Shown here: one piece after another, positions 60,311-64,000 of the stretch
Layout: the number at the start of each line of letters is the position of its first letter
Position numbering within the stretch: position 1 is the stretch's first letter
Source of the DNA: Romanomermis culicivorax
Taxonomy: Eukaryota; Nematoda; Enoplea; Mermithida; Mermithidae
Direction: 5' to 3'
Assembly: GCA_963922205.1 (NCBI GenBank)
Contig: CAWUHX010000300.1
Coordinates: forward strand, 343,024 to 407,023
DNA length: 64,000 nt
Notes under the pieces: generated by a model
Databases searched by the model: none
What the model saw: the letters and a program-made list of their open reading frames with translations, nothing else
Told to the model about the DNA's origin: nothing
Made by a program: the position numbers and the translations under genes

Positions 60311-60554
60311 TAGTTTGTTTTTTATAAAGTGCTTCTAAGTTGGAAAAAGACAAAAATCAACCATGCAGTCAAAATCGCGTACACAAGGGTTTCACGGTAT
60401 GATTTTTCACTCTAAAAATTGCTAAGATTTATTGAATAAGTCCACAAGTTTTCAATCTCTCGTGATGAATGGTTCAGTTGAAAATTGTAAAAATCCAAAA
60501 TAGTACTTGCTTTCCACTTTTATAATTTAGAAGCATTTCAAGAAAAACAAACTA
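60311..60554. mobile_element. 244-bp TAGTCTG-family MITE in right foldback arm
   Basis: Ends TAGTTTGTTTTTTATAAAG and TTTCAAGAAAAACAAACTA, with TA on both sides. The left arm has the empty site: the complement of 59,123-59,150 reads GATTTGAACTAGAATTAATA with a single TA. Confidence 0.93.
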
Positions 60555-60824
60555 TAGAATTGATAATATTTCGACTAAATGGAACAACAATTTGCACCTG
60601 AAGTTTTTTCAACAATACCAAGAATGCATTTAAGTTTGTATAATTTCCCATGTAAGGCATAATGATATTATGACCAAACCTGACTGCCTGCAAGATGTCA
60701 GCCTGCAATGCATAAAAGTTTTAGTTGGATTATTAAAATTTTGGGTGAATGACTGCATCTTTAAACAAAAAATTTTATAATTTAATTCAAAAATGGCTTC
60801 CTTTTTGTTTTACTGTGGCACACT

Positions 60825-61015
60825 AAAGCCTGTAGCCAGAAATTTTTTCGGAGGGGCACCCTTTTTTTCACTCAATTTACCGTAAAATTGGCATATCTGA
60901 CTTGACTTTCTTTTTTCTAACTTGACCTGAAACAAAAACCAAAGGCACCTTTGCCTTTTTTCAACACTAACATTTGGGGGGCATGGCCCCCCAACCCCCC
61001 CTGCCTACAGGCCTG
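60825..61015. mobile_element. 191-bp hAT-like MITE in right foldback arm
   Basis: The ends are AAAGCCTGTAGCCAG and CTGCCTACAGGCCTG. Flanks GGCACACT (60,817-60,824) and GGCACGCT (61,016-61,023) are a 7-of-8 duplication. The left arm (about 58,860-58,880) keeps the empty site, with one GGCACACT on its complement. Confidence 0.88.
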
Positions 61016-61521
61016 GGCACGCTCAATGGTTTTTTTATTTTGATAAAACTTTGTGGTAATGTGGCCAAGGAGTCCAGCCATAGCATAGTGGAGTTTAATC
61101 AACTCATTATTTGACTTTACAGGATACAAAAATGTGTGAATTTGAGTCATTGATAATTGCTGAAAATTGTAATTTAAAGTGTAGTGTAAACCAGGATTTT
61201 GATGCTACATATATTTATATGCGTCATGCATATACACTAAACATTGTTAAATGCACTGACAAAGTTTTGTTGATTGACATTGCATACCTGATTAATTATA
61301 GCCCTTCAATGATTGTGACCTAAAATTTCGAAAATTGCAAAAAATTTGAGTTTTTGGATTGATGTTACAAAACGAATTTTGATTTTTAGATCAAACCACT
61401 ACTAGCGTGTTGTTCAGCACAAAAAACTGTACAAAATATGTCTTTTTGAGATATGATTAATTTTTTACTTATCGCACTTAACTACAGGCCTCGGTTGATT
61501 CTTACAGAAATTGTGTCTTAA

Positions 61522-61999
61522 ATGTTCCAGTTTGGCCGACACAGCCATGGTGGCCACTACTCTTATCAATGACAGTAGATCGTTCCATACTTCTGCCTCA
61601 AGTATTCAAGATCGTTTTGGATCCTGTGGGAAATTATCATCCCCTGAAAATGAACGAAACTTTGCAGCTCTCAGCCTGGAGTATCAGGCGTGCCTGGGCT
61701 AAACTTGAAGTTCCAGCAGAAGCGATCATGTTCATGCTACAATCGTGGTCGAAAGGAACTCAGAAGCACTACAGCTAGGCCCTTGCAAAGTGGAGTAGCT
61801 GGTGTTGTAAACAAAATGTTAATTCCGTTCAACCAGCTGTTTCAGATTTGATCAGTTACCTTCTCTCTATGCACAAAGCAGGGCTCAAATACAATACTAT
61901 AGCTAGTGCAAAATCTGCTATTGTTACTTTTTTGTCTGAAGTGGGATGTAATTTGTTCAAGGAATTATTTGATTACTTGGTTTCTAAAGGGAATTTTTA
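61522..61999 (+). pseudogene. DIRS tyrosine recombinase, N-terminal part
   Basis: Readable with shifts: SLADTAMVATTLINDS, then SIRRAWAKLEVPAEAI, LQSWSKGTQKHYS, LAKWSSWC, VSDLISYLLSMHKAGLKYNT and ASAKSAIVTFL. This matches the helical core-binding domain of DIRS-type recombinases. The catalytic Arg...His-x-x-Arg...Tyr half is absent because the element is broken near 62,000. Confidence 0.75.
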
Positions 62000-63225
62000 A
62001 TCTTAACTCTCCTGTACCGAGGTATTCGTCTCCATAGGACGTTTCTATCGTTTTGAAGTAGTGTAAGTGACTGTTTTCGCGTAAGTTTTTCGTGTAAGTG
62101 ACTGTGTTCATTGATTCCTCGCTGTTGAAAAGCCCTTCCACCAAAAAAATCGCTGAAATAGGCTTGTTTACACTCCCGACAATTTTTTGTGTGACGTGAC
62201 TGCATCCATCGAATTCTCAATAGCCGAAAACCCCTCCTCACAAAATTTCACAGAAATATGTTTGTTTACACTTACGATAAATTTTTGTGTAATGTGATTG
62301 CATCCATTGAATTCCCCCGCGGTCGGAAACCCCTTCTACCAAAAAATCACGAAAACACGCTTGTTTACACTAATGATACAATTTTTGTTTGTAAAGCGAC
62401 CACATCCATGGAATTCCCCGCATTCGAAAACCTCTTTCACCATAAAATCACGAAAATACGCTTGTTTACAGCCCGGATAATTTTTTGTGTAAAGTGACCA
62501 CGTCCATTGAATTCCCCATGACCGAAAACGCTTAAAATCTAAAAATCCCGATAAAGCTGGCTATCGGTTCATTTGAAACTGCAATTAATTCTGGCACCGC
62601 AGTGCCACCTTTCACCGGACTTAGGACCATCATATAATTGAATCGAAGCCATATTTTGAAAAAATGAAAAATCGCATTTGAGATTGTACCCTCAAGATGC
62701 TTAGGCCGAAGATGGAGCTTGGATATGGCACACTCATTTTGGGGCCTGGTGGGACTGGGAACCCTTAAAAAGTGCGTTTTTTGCATGTTTTTGGTGCCTC
62801 ACTGAGCACCACTTGCAGATAGAGGCGAAATGACAAAAAGAACCCCATAGTTTGCCCCTATGCCCGATATTATGCAAAAAACCCGAAGGTTCTAGCTCTT
62901 ACGGGTCATTTATTCTTGTCTTTTTCGGCGGAACGAAACGGAACCAATCGCCAACAGCTCGAAACGTTCAGCCTGAAAATCCACTTTCGATCGGAGAGGG
63001 TAACTGCAATTTTCTAGAAAATGACCGACGGTAACTCCCAACTGGACCGAACGGAACGAAAATTTTCCTTTCGTTTAAAAACGTTGTGTCGATTGCTTTC
63101 CATTCCGTTCCGTTCCGCCGAAAAAGGCAAGTATAAATGACCATTTACCGTTTTAGCTCTAGGGTGGGGGGACATGAATTTTGGGGGCCAAGTATATTAT
63201 AGGTTGACGCTATCGCGCCACCTAT
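62000..63225 (-). mobile_element. Minisatellite-bearing element, copy 2
   Basis: Reverse-orientation relative of 35,521-37,160: the minisatellite (about 62,090-62,530, four to five units) comes first, then the unique segment (62,630-62,860), then the terminus ending TGACGCTATCGCGCCACCTAT (63,205-63,225). Between the last two is a 250-bp part (about 62,900-63,150) with inverted CCGTTCCGTTCCGCC and GGCGGAACGAAACGG segments that copy 1 lacks, so a further insertion is likely. Confidence 0.7.
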
Positions 63226-63539
63226 GATGATCCTAATTATACTAACTTCGTTTTTAATGCTTATGTAAGCTTTAAACATATCCTACAAGTTAAGGCTCAT
63301 TGATACTGAAGAATATGAGATTTTGCAAGGCCTTTAGGCCGATGTGAAATAATTATTCTTAAGTATCAAGGAGACTTAACTTGATCCCGCCCGCCTCTCC
63401 CTGCGTGCAAATACTTTTAATTTAAAATTTGAGGCAATTATCGGCGTTTCCCTAGGAATTTTCCTACAAGTCGCTGTTCAGGACGATTTTGACTATGTGA
63501 AATCGATTTTCTTTTTTTTTCTCGATAATCTAATAATTA

Positions 63540-63786
63540 CAGTCTGTTTTTTATAAAATGCTTCCAAATAGAAAAGTGACACAAATCGGCACTGTCGCCT
63601 AAATCGTTTACATATGGCTTTTACCATAAAAATTTTTCATTGGAAAAATTGTTAAAGGTGAGATCAGTATGTTCAGAAATTGCCATAACTGTATAATATA
63701 TTATTTATGAAAAAATCGAGAAAATATGAAATGATACTTGCTTTCCACTTTCATTATTTGGAAGCATTTCGAGAAAAACAGGACTA
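63540..63786. mobile_element. TAGTCTG-family MITE
   Basis: Starts CAGTCTGTTTTTTATAAAAT after TA and ends TTTCGAGAAAAACAGGACTA. The right TA has decayed to TC. About 247 bp, the usual family length. Confidence 0.65.
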
Positions 63787-63868
63787 TCGTTTTTGATTGT
63801 CATGATATCTTTCATGCGACGTTATCGTTTCAATATCTTAAGAAAAATGAATAGAAAGTACCTAGCTA

Positions 63869-64000
63869 TAGTCTGTTTTTCTTGAAATGCTTCGAAATAA
63901 TGTAAGTGGAAAGCAAGTAGTATTTCAGATTTTCACGATTTGCTGATAGACAATATATCATGTAGGACTGGAAATTTGTGAGCATACTGACCTAACCTTT
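63869..64000. mobile_element. TAGTCTG-family MITE cut by window end
   Basis: TAGTCTGTTTTTCTTGAAATG follows TA at 63,867-63,868. The next 130 bp closely match the copy at 44,984-45,228, including the tract around GGAAATTTGTGAGCATACTG. Confidence 0.8.

Larger units (their letters stand above)
58383..61517. mobile_element. TTAA-flanked giant foldback element with a coding loop, copy 3
   Basis: Ends GACACAATTTCTCTAAGA and CTTACAGAAATTGTGTC lie between intact TTAA (58,379-58,382 and 61,518-61,521), the target of piggyBac-type transposases. The arms (about 58,383-59,440 and 60,020-61,517) are inverted copies of each other over roughly 1 kb. The right arm is longer because it carries two MITEs. The 0.6-kb loop holds a frame-broken protein-coding remnant. 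It is inserted between the DIRS RNase H region and recombinase. Confidence 0.88.
53690..61999 (+). mobile_element. DIRS-like (tyrosine recombinase) retrotransposon, split by two foldbacks
   Basis: Order: gag-like region (about 53,690-54,360), reverse transcriptase (54,756-55,490), a foldback insertion, the RNase H-side region (57,650-58,378), a second foldback, then the N-terminal part of a tyrosine recombinase (61,522-61,999). Stops and frameshifts are frequent. The C-terminal catalytic part of the recombinase is cut off at about 62,000 by the minisatellite-bearing element. No long terminal repeats are seen, consistent with DIRS. Confidence 0.85.

Noticed and set aside
1-64000. CRISPR array, bacterial operons or bacterial defence genes
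   Set aside because: Genes have GT-AG introns and animal families; direct repeats are minisatellites or transposon parts without regular unique spacers.

Overview
This is a repeat-rich, AT-rich animal (metazoan) nuclear window. It has spliced genes with short GT-AG exons and no bacterial-style operons, and most of its length is transposon debris. A nematode is my best guess: the kinase belongs to the TTBK/casein-kinase-1 group that is strongly expanded in nematodes, and there is a three-unit (TTAGGC)-type tract near 30.32 kb. Both clues are weak, so treat the assignment as inference.

Host genes: (1) 330-2114, minus: a six-exon Rab GTPase of 192 aa with a C-terminal Cys-Cys. (2) 2532-6957, minus: a complete ten-exon mitochondrial trifunctional enzyme beta subunit (3-ketoacyl-CoA thiolase, HADHB type, 469 aa), 417 bp upstream of the Rab gene on the same strand. 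(3) 35011-40112, minus: an aquaglyceroporin with both NPA boxes; its last membrane segment is not found and a 3.8-kb intron is full of repeats. (4) 45847-52991, plus: a six-exon TTBK-like kinase of 403 aa that has lost the catalytic HRD aspartate, the DFG glycine and the glycine loop, so it is probably a pseudokinase. (5) Two antisense exons of an unrecognised gene (48090-47932 and 45424-45349) interleave with the kinase gene.

Transposon landscape: 7.5-10.15 kb is a decayed LINE. 10.15-22.4 kb is a graveyard of nested hAT-like and G/C-run elements plus a nearly intact minus-strand CR1/L2-like LINE (15.5-18.5 kb) and a truncated relative (14.5-15.0 kb). 22.9-23.36 kb is the tail of a Tigger/pogo element. 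23,941-29,070 is a boundary-complete PIF/Harbinger element with two convergent decayed genes and a 3-bp target duplication. 29.7-35 kb holds further hAT-like elements and palindromic arrays. 53.6-62.0 kb is a DIRS-like tyrosine-recombinase retrotransposon split by two TTAA-associated giant foldback elements; a third foldback lies at 42.9-44.75 kb. 35.5-37.2 and 62.0-63.2 kb are two opposite-orientation copies of an element carrying a ~97-bp minisatellite. A fourth large palindrome (49.2-50.5 kb) sits in the kinase intron.

Several insertions are dated by perfect target-site duplications or by an empty site in the paired arm or paralogous copy. The most unusual items are the TTAA foldback family with a captured coding loop, the ultra-stable GCGAAGC hairpin module shared by elements with different ends, the likely pseudokinase, and the interleaved antisense gene.
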